Notes: generated from the sequence alone by a model not told the origin. DNA of 64,000 nucleotides from Takashimella koratensis (GCA_003116875.1 BCKT01000003.1:375143-439142), one strand, 5' to 3'. Positions 33,650 to 45,149 are shown, counted from the first letter of the stretch. Program-made: numbers and translations.

Positions 33650-33997
33650 ATGTCATCCTCGGACGATCGAACGGCCCCAGTTGGAAAAGCTCCAGCTCTC
33701 GCTCATACTCCCTCGGAGGCAGAAACGCCGTCAACTCCCCCTCCTCCCACAGCTCCATAGTCCCCACTCACCCAAAAGGAACTCGACGAGCAATTTTCTC
33801 GGCTTACGACGGACCCTCCAGAGGAACTTGCGGAGCTCGTGCAACTGATCAGGACCACACGTTCCGAGGCAGGTCTCCGTGCCCTGTCAATTACCACAGC
33901 TGGAGCGAAGGGCAAGACCGTCGTCGGCACGAAAGATTCCACGTCAACGACCGAGACGTCATTGTCGTTGGCGACCGATACCAAGAATCCCAAGTGA
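33650..33997 (+). pseudogene. 115-codon reading frame interrupted by one TAG
   Basis: Function not recognised. The ATG at 33650 (CACCATGT) opens MSSSDDRTAPVGKAPAL and runs 36 codons to TAG at 33758-33760. The same frame then continues as a coherent polar/helical sequence (KELDEQFSRLTTDPPEELAE, LVQLIRTTRSEAGLRALS) to TGA at 33995. A 31-nt GT...AG segment ends exactly at the TAG, but removing it shifts the frame and lacks a branch site. Pseudogene or stop-codon readthrough are both possible. Confidence 0.35.
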
Positions 33998-34616
33998 TGA
34001 GTCGACTCGGGGCGACCAACTCGTCCTTCTTGTTCAGCACGCTCTGAGCGGTACCCCGAGCTGACTCGCTAGCTGAGTCGACTCATTTGACAACTCGAGT
34101 CGACAGAGAACACTGACACAGCCACTTTGTCTTTTCAACAGGGGAACCTCCTCGAATCTGATCGTCTTTCGCTTCTCATATCACTCGCTTTGAACACGTA
34201 CTCGTCATGTTCTCGTCTCTCCAATCGTTTCCGTATCTGTCCACACAGCCAATCGACACTATGCACAATGATCTCCATGCTCTCTGTCCTACAGTACTAC
34301 CTAATGAGGTTTTAAAACCTAACTGAAAATCGAGGAATGCGACAGATGACGAGTAAGGTGTACGAGTGTGTGAACATGATATGATGATGGTGTGAAGCCT
34401 GCTGTATCTGGACCCAGATTTTTTTCACTTTTACTTCCTATACTCTTCGCCATGTGTCCCTTCGAATCAATGAATAGAAACCACCCTATACTGGTCGTTC
34501 CGCCTGCGTATCTGTCCTCGTTGTCGTCGCCATGCTCACCTCATCCTTCATACCGTTCCCCTCACTCGTAACTCGTTACTCGCTGTCCGCTACTTCCCGT
34601 GTCCCAAGGTCCCTTC
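33998..34616. other. Intergenic spacer
   Basis: No supported gene. AT-richer than its neighbours, with only short overlapping frames. Confidence 0.4.
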
Positions 34617-36743
34617 CTAAAAGATTGGGGCGGAAACAGGTCCCGTTGGCTGAACCGCCTTGTAGATACTAGGTTTTGACTGCGCGGTGGGTCCCGGTTT
34701 CTTCTCCTGAGCCGAAACGGGTGTGAGAGGCGCGTCTTTCCTCTTGTCTTCGTTCCCACCTCCGTTCGCCTTTGGTCCCGCAGGTCCGTTACCCTGTCGT
34801 CCTTCCCTCTCTGCGTCCTCGTCAGCTTGACCACCCATAGGTCGGAGATGTTTCAGCTGAGGCAGAGAACTTACGAGCACCACCACGCCCTCGACCCGCT
34901 CCTCGTCCACGGTCACTGAACCCTCCCCTCCCTCGCCCTCGAACCGGCTGCGACGGCCTCCGCCCACCAACAACCTCGAACCCATCTGCGTCCACCTCGG
35001 GAGCCCCATGACCATGCGCGTGGCCATTGACAGCAGGCGTTGTGGCGTCCTTGCTCTCCTTGGGCTTTCCCGAACCGCGGAACGGTTTGCGACCTCCTCG
35101 TTTTCCCTGTCCACCCTGACCCTGGCCCTGGGGCTTCTCAGTCACAACGGGACTCTCGGCGGACGCAACAGGGACACTCGACTCCGCAGACGTCGGCGCG
35201 TCAATGGGAGGGGCGAGCTCAGTCGACTCGGCAGTGATCTCCTGCGCAACGGCGATTTCGAAAGCAGGGGTAGTCTCCTCCACTGTCTGGATGGCAGGAG
35301 TGACCATACCGCTAGAAGCGAAGGCGCCGCGGATGTGCTCAGCAGCGACGAGGTCGTCGGCATCGTCGGCGTCTTCCGCGGACCAATCGATCGTCGGAGG
35401 CAAAGGTGCATGTTGTGGTGCGGGCGTGGGCTCCTCGACCTGGTCACAAGGTGTCAGCTTATCTGAAGCGGTAAACAACCACGCTATGCACTCACATCGA
35501 TGGATGGCTCAACAGGGATAACAGGGGCCGGCTCAACGGGCTCTTCCACTGCTGGCGGGGCCAACTCATCCGCTTGTAGGAAGTTGAGCGGGGTTCCGCG
35601 CGATGGTTGACCAAAGCCGACCGGGAGGGCGCCGCTGGTCTGAAGTGAGGCGAGGGTGAGGTTGGAATTGGGGTTGGGTGAAGAGGAGATCGGGCTGCCG
35701 GAGAGAGTGGGAACACCAGAGTCGTTGTCGACGTCGATGGTGCCCTGGACGGAGAGTGCGGGCTCGACCGCAACGCTGGCTGGTGGAGCACCGGCCTCGG
35801 AGGGCTCGGGTAACTCCGAGTCAGGCTGGGCAACAAGAACGAGAAGCTGTTGAACGTGGTCGTCTGAGTGTGTCAGAACGCATGTCACAGTGTGGAAGGG
35901 GAGTGGACTGGTGGGGGGAGATGTGTACTCACTCTCCTCGTCGACACCGGTGGGGCCAGCGATGAGCGAACCAAGGACGACCTGCGACGCAGCGCCACCA
36001 GTAAGGAGGTCATCGTACATACGACCAACACGAAGGACGTCGGTAGCAGTCACTTCGTCTCTGAGGTTGGAAGGGAGTACGAGGCGGGTGAAAGTGAGAT
36101 GCTCGTGGTCACCGGACCGGGCGGGGTGGAGAAGGCCATAGAGTCTCAAGAACAAGGAAAGCGGGGTGGAAAGGGATGCCTTGGGTCGTCAGCGATGAGA
36201 TGAAAAGGGGGAAGGAATATGGAGGGAGGGACGACTCACTTGCAGCTCGATGGCTTTGGCCTCGACACGCTCGTTGAATTTACGAGCCTCAGATTCTCGT
36301 ACTTCTCTCTCGCGCGAAGCGTTCACCAGTTCAGCCTCCTACAATAGACGAACAGTTAGCTAGGCTCTTTGGAAAACAAGACAACTGCCCAACCCACCTC
36401 AACCTGCTTGGTCAGCTCCTCGAGCTCACGGCATGCGGCTTCCAACGCCGGCAAGGTAGCGAGCGCCGTTTTCTGGTCCGCGTTGAGCGATGCGACAGGC
36501 TGCGAAGCGTATCCCTTGATTCGTTGCTACAGGCCCCGACAAATCGAGTCAAGAATGTCAGCTATGTTGATCACTCGCCGCAACCCTATCCTTTGTGCTG
36601 GCTGTAGAGAAAGTGGTTGAGATACGTACGATTTTCTTAACGAGAGGACGGAGACGACGAGCTATGACCTCTTCGATTGGACCGCGCTCTTTGCCGGTCT
36701 TGACACCTGCGTCGGCGGTGGTGGGTTTGAGGTCGGACGACAT
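34617..36743 (-). CDS. Caprin-like RNA-binding protein with RGG-rich C-terminus
   Basis: Probable mRNP protein. MSSDLKPTTADAGVKTGKER starts a helical N-terminal region (IEEVIARRLRPLVKKI, QRIKGYASQPVASLNADQK, AACRELEELTKQVEEAELVN, REREVREAEARKFNER) that resembles caprin homology region 1 in order and heptad pattern. It is followed by SLFLRLYGLLHPAR and VGRMYDDLLTGG. The middle is disordered and Pro/Glu-rich. The C-terminus has RGRGRGGFSDRGRGAGRGRG and other RGG-type boxes after DADGFEVVGGRR. Several introns of about 35-60 nt. The RNA-binding tail is seen directly; the caprin relationship is an inference to be tested by profile search. Confidence 0.55.
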
Positions 36744-37168
36744 GTTCAGAATGGAATTCGGGTAAGGCGTTCCGAAAGGTCAGGTGTGGAGAGTGGGGAC
36801 GAGCTGGTGGGGATATCAAATGAGGCAAAGGAGCAGAAGAGGCGGGTATCTGGCTTTCCTGACTCTAGGCGAGACCAAGTCGAGGCTGGGTGAGGTGAGG
36901 GAGGGGTTGGTGGTGAATGAGCAGGAGTGGATGATGATGTGGTGGGTGCTGGCTGAAGGTCGGAATTCGTTTCATCATTTCGAGTCACTCGACCGACGGG
37001 GACACCACCAAGTAACTCGCTTACACCGTAGGCGGAACTCTTCTCTCAAGGGGACTGAGAGCAGCAACCGTGTCGTACATTCTGGAAACCCAAGCAATTA
37101 ATGGGCCAACCCAATCCGATGCTGCTTGGTTCCGCATCATCCTCATCCTCAAACAACAACCACAAACA

Positions 37169-37881
37169 ATGTCAGGCTTCCAACTTCCAGACGGGCTTCG
37201 ACCGGCACAAGCGCCCTCGGGCGGACAACAGAATGGTGGAGGCGGGGCAGGGGCGGGACCTTCAGACGAGGAAAGGCAGGCGAGGATCGCAGCTCAGGAG
37301 GAGATGAAGCGGACGATGATTCAGGCGATGCTCGAGCCCGCTGCAAGGGAGCGATGTGAGTGTACATGGGAGAGAGCAACAGTTGTTGGAGCGAGAGGAA
37401 GGTAGAGGTGTTGGAAGTTGGTAAGAGTTGAAGGAGGATTGAAGAGGAAGTGACTGGCTTGATGAGCTCAGATGAACCCTGCTGATAATAAACTAGTGTC
37501 GCGGATATCGTTGACCCGGCCGCAGCTGGCGGGACAGGTCGAGGAGCTGCTCGTGCGTATGGGCCAGCAGGGTCAGATCAGAGGTCAAGTGACCGACGAG
37601 GCCCTCAAAGGTCTTCTCGAGCAAGTAAGTAGACTGGGGCATGGGCTCCCCATGCCTGTTCTCTACGACGAACATTAATGTGGCTTCGCTAACATGACCA
37701 GGTGTCCAACCCTCCACAGCAGAAGCCGAGCGCACCACAGGTGACTGGAGGCCGAACAAAGACACTCGGTGGTATCACTGTGAGTCGTCGTGTGACCAAC
37801 TACCTCATTCTCATTAGCTAATAACTCGCTCAGATCCAACGCAAGCGTGACGACTCTGACTCTGATGAATACGACTTGTAA
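37169..37881 (+). CDS. PDCD5: PDCD5 (TFAR19) family protein
   Basis: Small helical DNA-binding/prefoldin-associated protein of the programmed cell death 5 family. MSGFQLPDGLRPAQAPSGG leads into DEERQARIAAQEEMKRTMI, LEPAARERLSRISLTRP, VEELLVRMGQQGQIRGQVTD and EALKGLLEQVS, which is the PDCD5 triple-helix core. The C-terminus ends ITIQRKRDDSDSDEYDL, typical of the family. Introns of about 139, 77 and 53 nt. Divergent from the caprin-like gene across 425 bp; convergent with RACK1. Confidence 0.92.
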
Positions 37882-37993
37882 CGCGCTGCTCATGTACCCT
37901 TCTGCTCATATAGTACTACCCTCTCATGATGCACCTTGATGTATCCTCCTTGTTTCCATGAAAATAACCTGCATGCAATAGTACACACACCGT

Positions 37994-39497
37994 CTAGGCA
38001 ACGACGGTCCAGACACGGACAACGTTGTCCGAGAAGCCAGCAAAGAGGATCTGGCCGTCGGCGGACCAGGCAAGGGAGGTGCACTCGGGCTTCTGAGCCT
38101 TCTCGGAGAGGTCGTTGAAGTCGGGCTTAAGGTCGTCGACAATAAGTCTGGGCAGCATGTTAGCTGTAGTCACTGGTTTGGGTTGTGGGCTACACCCACT
38201 TGCTCTCGAGGTCGAAGATCTTGATGGAGGAGGCGGTAGCAGCGCAGAGCCAGTAACGGTTGGGGGAGAAGACGAGGGCGTTGACAATGTCGCCGGCCTC
38301 GAGGGAGTAGAGGTGCTTGCCCTCGTTGAGGTCCCAGAGCATGGTAACACCGTCCTTGCCACCAGAGGCAGCGAGGGAGCCGTCGGGGGAGACAGCGAGG
38401 GTGTTGATGTAGCCGGTGTGACCGAAGTGGTTGGTCTTCAACTTGCACTTGTTGAGGTCCCAGACCTGTCACCAAAATTGTGTCAGCGTCTTGCTCCAAA
38501 TTCGAGATAGAGATCGAGGAGGAAGGATCAGAGATCTTGGTGGATAAAGTAGTCTCATTGGACCGCGAGGTCCTCTGAAGTAGCAAATATATAGATCACA
38601 TCATAGTGAAGGAGACGTGGTGTAAGGGAAGAGAATGTTAGACTCACCTTGACAACCTTGTCCCAGCCAGCGGAGACAATGCAGGGGATCGCCGGGTTGG
38701 GCGAGAATCGGACGCACGAAACCCACTCGGAGTGACCGTCCTCGGTGATGTTGAACTTGCACTCGCCGAGGGTGTTCCAGAGCTTGATGGTGCGGTCACG
38801 CGAGGCAGAGACGATCTGACGGTTGTCGGCGGAGAACGAGACGCTGGGTGAGGTCAGCATTTGCCCCAATATCTTGTTCAATCCCTTGACACTCGTTCTT
38901 CATCCCAAAACTCTTGACTCAAACTCCCACTTGACATCCCAGCTGTCTCCCGATCCAGCTCTAATTCCTCTTCCCTCCTTCATGCCTCCCAATTCAAACT
39001 CATTCCAAAACTCACGAGAGGACATCGGCGGTGTGGCCGACGAACTTTCGGGTGGTGACACCGTTGTTAAGGTCCCAAAGACGAAGGGTCTTGTCCCACG
39101 AGGACGAGAGGGCGAACTGGCCGTCCGAGGAGATGACAACGTCCGAGACAAAGTGGTTGTGACCGTGGAGGATACGCTTGGGGTAGCCAACCGAGTCGTC
39201 ACGGGTGAGCTGCCAGACGATGATGGTCTTGTCTGTGTATTGAGAGTGACGAACGCAGCACAGCGAGAAGAATAAAAAGTCAGCTCGTACACTCTTCTAA
39301 CCACGATCTCTTCAACATCCCCCTTCTTCTTCTCCCCACTCTCCTAATCCTCCATCCCATCCGAGTCAAAATCAAATCCAACACGCACCCCGCGAGGCGG
39401 TCAAGATCATGTCCTGGTTCTCGGAAGTGGTGGCGATGGCGGTAACGGGGCCCGAGTGGCCGGCGAGGGAGCCCTTGAAAGCGAGACGCTCAGACAT
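37994..39497 (-). CDS. ASC1: RACK1/Asc1 (guanine nucleotide-binding protein beta-like)
   Basis: WD40 scaffold of the 40S ribosomal subunit, linking kinase signalling and translation quality control. [20 protein letters not shown] opens repeat 1. WD repeats continue through [59 protein letters not shown] and IKIFDLESK, and end VRVWTVVA. Three or more introns are long for this locus: 156 nt (39233-39388), 172 nt (38844-39015) and 182 nt (38466-38647). The 182-nt intron carries a U24-type snoRNA, as the single intron of yeast ASC1 does. About 315 residues, as expected. Confidence 0.96.
38524..38609 (-). ncRNA. snR24: U24-type box C/D snoRNA (snR24/SNORD24) in RACK1 intron
   Basis: Inside the 182-nt RACK1 intron, read on the minus strand: a box C-like ATGATGT (38604-38598), the antisense element ATATTTGCTA (38590-38581), a C'-like AATGAGA, the antisense element CCACCAAGATC (38543-38533), and box D CTGA (38531-38528), giving about 77 nt from C to D. 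The two antisense elements are complementary to adjacent parts of the conserved 25S rRNA stretch GATCTTGGTGG...TAGCAAATAT, which is the known U24 target (2'-O-methylation guide). Yeast snR24 is also intronic in ASC1, the RACK1 orthologue. Box C has one mismatch to RTGATGA, D' is weak, and no clear terminal stem is seen, so the ends are approximate. Confidence 0.85.
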
Positions 39498-39833
39498 GGT
39501 GGATGATGTCCTTTTTGGGTGGTAGGGTAGGTGGAGAGTGAGAAAGGTGAAGGTAGAAATGGAATTCGATGTCGAGGAAATTCAAGGTCACGGTCCTCCA
39601 ATGGTGAAAAAAGTACCTTCCTGACAGTGCCACATTGATCCTTCATTTGCCTCCGCTCTCCGCCTACAGTGTCACTTTTTTTCGCCACATTCGTGCATAC
39701 CAAACTGCCCCTCCCCATCCTGCATAACTCCGCAATTCGCCGGACAGTATGAAAAGGATGAAACATCAGACGTCAGACACCCTCCCCTGAATTCGCCCTC
39801 CCCCCATTCAACCCCAGATTGGCCTGCCTCGGG

Positions 39834-40361
39834 ATGAGAACCCAAACACGGTGTGAAAAGTGATCTTATCGATCAAGGACTTCGGATCGAGATAGTCTGC
39901 CCCCAGCTGACAGAGTCAACGTTACTACCAAACCTCGAGCTCAACCAAGTCGTCGGGACATCGACAGGTATGTGCCCGAGGTCATGAGTTCGTGCAGCTT
40001 CCGGAACGATAGACGATAACTAATGAACATCCAAAGGTTCTCGACTGCTGAGAAGGGAAAGATAGTTGCGTACTCGAGGTTGGACGCCGCTTCAACCCTT
40101 CATACCAAGTGAGTCTCTCGGGGATGGATGGGACAATCTTGGTCCACCAGCGACATTTGTCTTTGTCTAACCGAACGGATACAGGCGCTCAAGATTCTCA
40201 AAGGCTCAAATGGCGTGTCTGGACCCCGAAAATCCCAAGTCTGGAAGTCCGACGAACACGAAATCAACGAATGGATCTCTCTGATGTCCGGCAGACAACG
40301 AGACAGCGTGGGTTCCTCGATCCGCACGATTTTCGAGCTGTCCGGCGACGAAGCCAAATGA
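39834..40361 (+). CDS. Possible small gene of unknown function
   Basis: Not recognised. Exons starting at ATG 39834 (MRTQTR), then VNVTTKPRAQPSRRDIDR and FSTAEKGKIVAYSRLDAAST, are joined in phase by GT-AG introns (about 39851-39913 and 39968-40036). The last part is uncertain. The nicest downstream frame (VWKSDEHEINEWISLMSG to FELSGDEAK, stop 40359-40361) is not in phase with the previous exon across the obvious intron (donor 40109). The in-phase frame instead ends early, after MACLDPENPKSG. Either the splice choice differs or the last exon belongs to a separate short gene starting at 40128. Confidence 0.3.
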
Positions 40362-41527
40362 GATGGTCATGCAAAGAATCGGTCGACTCACCCTAACACA
40401 CTTTGCACCAACTTGGTCCCTTGTTTCCTTACCATCCATTTTTGCTTTCTCTTTCACCATTTGCTTTGAAGGAACAGGGAATGGCGCAGACGACGTGGCA
40501 AGTTCCCCAAACTATCTGTGCTATGCGTTGATCCAATGCATTCTCGTTCCCTGGCTCATATTTCCATCTCTTTCACGCGTTTCTTAAGTTTCTTCCTCTT
40601 CTTTCTTTTGCCTTCACCCACCAATTAATGACTCCAAATAGCCTTCAAGAGCTCAACCGTGCTACTGTCCGCTCTCTCCAGTGATGATTGTCACCGCTGT
40701 TCCCTTATGGTGTGCCAAGGATCGTGAGAGCATGGAGCAACTTTTCTTCTAGCTAATTTTGCCAAACTGTACCACGACATCTTACCAAAAATCTCCTGTC
40801 GACGTTGAGCTGCTCCCAACCCAATGACCGATTTGTAGGCAAAGCTATCAACACTCTGTTTGTCATCGTGGGGGATTGTGCCCTCGTTGGTCGAGAATGT
40901 GTGCAGCTCCGTCTCACATGTCCTAGTACAGTACATAGTATTTCGCTTCCCGCCGCTAGTCTAGTGGACCTCAAGGGTGCTTCACGGCGACCGAAAATGC
41001 GGGGAAATGCTAAGGCTTCAACTCAGTTCAGTCTGGTATGTTCGCCTCTGGACGCAAATCGCTCCTTTTTACTCCTATCAAAAGATCGTATCAGCAGCTA
41101 TTTCGAGCTCGTCTGGCCAGATGCGTCCGCGAGTCGCGTAATGGACAGCCTTTCACCTCGCTCCCAGATCTGATACCGGGTCGCCTACCCCGTCTCGAGC
41201 GATCATTTTCAAAACCAGCTGTCATCATCAAATCACCTTTGTTCTCTTGCTTTCCCAATGGGGCGGTTTGACAGTTCGTCCAGATTGTGCGGAGGAGGTT
41301 TCGACCTCCGATGGGATGGTGAAAGGATGGTCAGTAGGAGGCGGTGCGGGGCGCTGTCCACATGTTTGAGAGCAGCTCAGATAGCCCCATGTATTTCGCC
41401 GCTATATATGAGTAGGCGACGACCCTCGTTATCCCCACATCACTGTTCCCCCCTCCCTTCTGGTTGTTACACCTCTGACCGCACAATAACGCCTCTCCCG
41501 CGCTGCTGATCAGCTCGCTTGAACAAA
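40362..41527. other. Intergenic spacer with TATA-like element
   Basis: No supported gene. Short open frames on both strands carry no signature. TATATAT at about 41403-41409 lies some 120 bp upstream of the next start codon and is a candidate core promoter element. Confidence 0.4.
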
Positions 41528-43587
41528 ATGAGCACTAGCGACCCCAAAACTTTGGAGTGAGTCACCAACGGCAAGATGTAGCTAACGCGTAGATCGAAGG
41601 CGGAGGACGAGCCATCCGCCAATTCTCAAACCCACACCCCCGGAACCTCCAAGGAACGGGAGACCACCTCGACAGTAAACCGAGGCAGCACGATGGACTC
41701 CCCTTTGCTTCATGAATTTCCCACCATCGGCACTCAACCTCCTGCTGTTGTAAAGACAACAGGGTATGTAGTCAATTCACCGCCTCCCGACCGTGTCTTC
41801 ACTGCTAACGTTGCCTGTTCTGGGACTGTTCACGTTGTTTCCTGTCCCCAGTGAAGGTGATGGCACCTACGAATCAGCCTCCCCCGAGATCAGATGGAGT
41901 GGTTTGGACCTTATTGATGATGAGCAAGGGTGAGTGAACCGGGAGGATCTCTGGAGGGTGTGATGATTACTCATGGAGCTCTGACGAACGTGGAGCTGAC
42001 CAGGGTACACCTGATATAGTACCGACCCCCAGACTACCGCGGACGAGGAAGAGACACAGCTTAACTCAAAGAGAAGTGTTGAACAAGTCACTCACGGTGA
42101 CTCTGGCACATACAGCGCCAAGATTGAAGCCCCCCAGATTGCGTCCCCGGCAGAGAAGACAGCATACGAAGCCTTCTTTGATTCTGAAAACGCTGATGTC
42201 GAGGTGGATATCCGTGACACCGACGTTGCCAAGGGGTAAGTATCACGGCTTTTTTGGCACCACTCTTATGTATCTGGCGGCGACGGGAAGTTCTGACACT
42301 ACTTAGAAAGAAAGTGAATCGGGAAACCTGGACAGGATTTGAACCTGGATCTGCAAGGTAGGCGGAGACTTCAAATGGCAGAACAAAACAATGCTCACTT
42401 TTTGCTTATCTTTTTAGCCGACTGATGGTGGACCTGCCCGACACTTTGGATGACGGAAAAGTCTCAGTGGTCCCATCAACCGCTCTTGGTGGAGACGAGA
42501 CTACTTTGAATGTCTTGGAGCGTCAGGAGACCGCGTCAACCACGTACACACAAGCTCAGGGCTCTCAGCTCTCAAGAAAAGGCAGCGGTCGTCGGAAAAT
42601 TTTCATCACAAAGGCAACCTTGAGGGGTTGGCTGAGGAAAATCAGATTGGGCGGAACAGGGCCTGTCACCGAGCTCTCAGATCCGGGGGTAACACTCTCA
42701 GCGCGCACTCCGAAGAGGCCAGTCTCCCCAGAGTCTACCCCGATCACGCAACCTACCTCCAATGAGACTGCGGTTGGAAATGACAAGAGTGCACCAGAGT
42801 TCACATCAGCTCCACGGGAGATCGGAGATGAAACGATGTCGCGTGAGTTTGATCCAATGGCCAATGCTCTTTGAATATCATCCCATACGTGATGTTAATT
42901 GCTAATCTGTTGGCAGATGGAATTACTTCGACCGAGAGTGCTGAGACTGTTGGGCTTGTTCAAGTACCATCGAACGAAACGATCCGTCCGAGAAACTCCG
43001 ATACATCAACTGGGGCGACGCAGGGTACAGAGCGTGGCGACAGACCCATCAAGGGACAGTATCCAGCAACGCCAAGATCAGTTATGGAGGCGGGGGGGTC
43101 TGCAACAGAGGCACAAGCCTCGGCTAGCACTCAGCGCTCGAAACCTCGTCCTATTTCACTTGGCACACACGCTCGGATGTGGGAGGGTGTTGTGGAGGGA
43201 TACGCTGGATCAGACGACGAACAGCCCGACGACTACGACGAAGAATCGGATGAAGACGAGCTGCCCGTTCGATTACAAGAAGCCCTTTCGGCAATACCCG
43301 ATGACACCCCGGTGCCAGTGGATATACAAGAGCGCCTCAGGCTGCTAGCCGAGGCGACACTTGGAGAGGATGATGAAATCACAGTTGGAATAAGAAACTC
43401 CCTCACGCTCCAACTGGCAAGAGATGACATGTCGGCAGCTGTCACCCAGGCCCACAATTCGAGGACGAATGGGCTTAGCACTTTGACGAATGTCACCGAG
43501 ATTGAAGATGAGGAGCAAGATGTGGAGCCGAACCCGAACCGACAAAGCAACCAGTCCCAAGTCACCGAAATATACGAGTCAGAGTAG
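41528..43587 (+). CDS. Uncharacterised acidic multi-exon protein
   Basis: Not recognised. Seven exons join in phase: MSTSDPKTLESKAEDEPSAN, then PLLHEFPTIGTQPPAVV, GTYESASPEIRWSGLDLIDD, TAYEAFFDSENADVEVDIRD, KKVNRETWTGFEPGS, the large RLMVDLPDTLDDGKVSVVPS exon and HGITSTESAETVGLVQV to the stop at 43585. The C-terminal third has a strongly acidic stretch (DDEQPDDYDEESDEDELP) and two similar lines (PVRLQEALSAIPDDTPVPVD and IQERLRLLAEATLGEDDEIT) that look like a short internal repeat. Introns range from 36 to about 90 nt. The Ser-rich start resembles the accessory proteins, but the gene is longer and spliced. Confidence 0.6.
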
Positions 43588-43934
43588 AATATTCGTCATG
43601 ATCCATATTTTTTCACGGCAACAGCCTACTTTTCCCTTCCATCGACTGCCGCCTCCACTTCGATTTCTGTATAGATGCTGAGACTGAGAAGAGATACGAT
43701 TATAAGCCTCTAATACGATTCGAAACAGCTTGTTAGGTAGTTGAAGAGCTCCCTTTCCAAACGATCTCCTCCCCCTCCTCCCCTAATCGATCGTCGCCAC
43801 AAACTTGTGCATCAACGTTGCCGTGCCTGAATTGTCTTCATGCATCCTTTGCTTTCTCCGACTTGACCATTCCACTTGACCACTTCCACTTGACCACTTC
43901 ATTCACCACCTATCATCTCCGCATCCACCTCACC

Positions 43935-45149
43935 ATGTCATCCCCTCTCAACCCTCTGGCCCCAACACCTTCCGGCCCTTCCTCCTCCCCCTTCCCCTTT
44001 CCTTCCCTCTTCCCTTCCTCCCCCTTCCCGACTGCTTCCCCATCCCAACTCCCTCAACCCCTCTCCCAGACCCAACCCGGTTCCCATCCATTACACCAGA
44101 CCGTCACTGCCTCTCAAACCACTACGGGGGGTCCATCTCCATCCGCTCTCCTCTCTTCTCTCGGCCTCAACCTCGCGTCACTCAATACCCCTGCCGGAAC
44201 TGGATCAACACCAAACCTCGGGAACGTACCCCCTCCCTTGGTCGGACACGGGAATGGTCCCTCACCTAACTTCAATTTCCCCCTTGGTTCATCAACGCTT
44301 AGTTTCCTCACCCCTCAAGCCGGTTCAGGCCTGACACCAGGCCAATTCGCACTACCACTTTCGTTACCCGTCTCTACGGCGCCAACGGGGACACCAGGGT
44401 TTCTCCTCGACCCGTCGGCGGCACTAGGTCTCGCGCCCCTCGGTCTTGGAGCAGCGGGTGGAGGTGTGGGCAATGGCGGGGTGGGAGGGACAGTGTGGAG
44501 AGACGACGAAGCGACATGGCAGCATATGGCAAGGCTCCTGGCAAGGGCGGAACAGGTGTTGACTGAAGCTGCGGCGCTAGAGAGTACGGTGTTCGTCAAG
44601 GCTGAAGGAGCGCAGAGGGCACCGGGCCCAGCGGGAAGCGCAGGTCTCACTCGGTTAGAAGGTGAGTAGGGACTGTAGCTTTATCGTCCGCATTCTCAGA
44701 TCAAGCTGACCTTCGGCTCTTCACAGCGTTACACCTAGAATGTGAGTAGCTCATCGCTTTGCACGCGGAGGGAGAGCTAAACAACCGCAGATTCGCAAAT
44801 CCTCGTCACACTCATCCCCCTCGCGTCATCGGATATCATCGGCGCCCTGCCCGTTCCTCTCTCCTTGGCCTCATCTCGGCCCGCCCCCACCTCCTCCGAC
44901 GTTCCCGTGGGCGATGTTCAAATGGCCGACGCGGCAACAGCACCTCCTGCGCCAGAAGGCACCGAGAGCGCAACGGGGAACGCGACAGAGAATGGAACAA
45001 TAGCAGGCACGGGTGCGGGTGCGATTGCAGCAGTACCGACGCAGATCGAGTTGGCGGATTGGGCGGAGAAACGAGCAGCGGCAGAGTTTACGCGAAGAGA
45101 GGCTGTCAAAGAGGCTTCAAGGTCGGCCATGGGTTTACTGAAACGATGA
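43935..45149 (+). CDS. Uncharacterised Pro/Ser/Gly-rich protein with helical C-terminus
   Basis: Not recognised. MSSPLNPLAPTPSGPSSSPF begins about 190 residues of Pro/Ser/Gly/Leu-rich low-complexity sequence. A helical part follows (WRDDEATWQHMARLLARAEQ, LEALHLEYSQILVTLIPLAS), then ELADWAEKRAAAEFTRREAV and the end SAMGLLKR. Two introns (about 44662-44727 and 44742-44790) are spliced in phase, with a 14-nt exon between them. The start has a CACCATGT context after a leader with three copies of a CCACTTGACCA repeat (about 43861-43900). The layout of a disordered N-terminus plus a small helical bundle is seen in some transcription-complex subunits, but I cannot assign it. Confidence 0.6.

Noticed and set aside
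33728..33760. 31-nt GT...AG segment ending at the TAG of the 33.65 kb frame, considered as an ultra-short intron
   Set aside because: Donor GTCAAC is poor, no branch site, and removal shifts into a less protein-like frame.
40363..41500. Several 70-120 codon frames in the spacer before the 41.5 kb gene
   Set aside because: Mutually overlapping, no motif, no in-phase intron extension.
41930..42025. Perfect box C (GTGATGA) in an intron of the 41.5 kb gene
   Set aside because: Nearest box D candidates leave only 25-58 nt and no rRNA complementarity was recognised, so no snoRNA is called.
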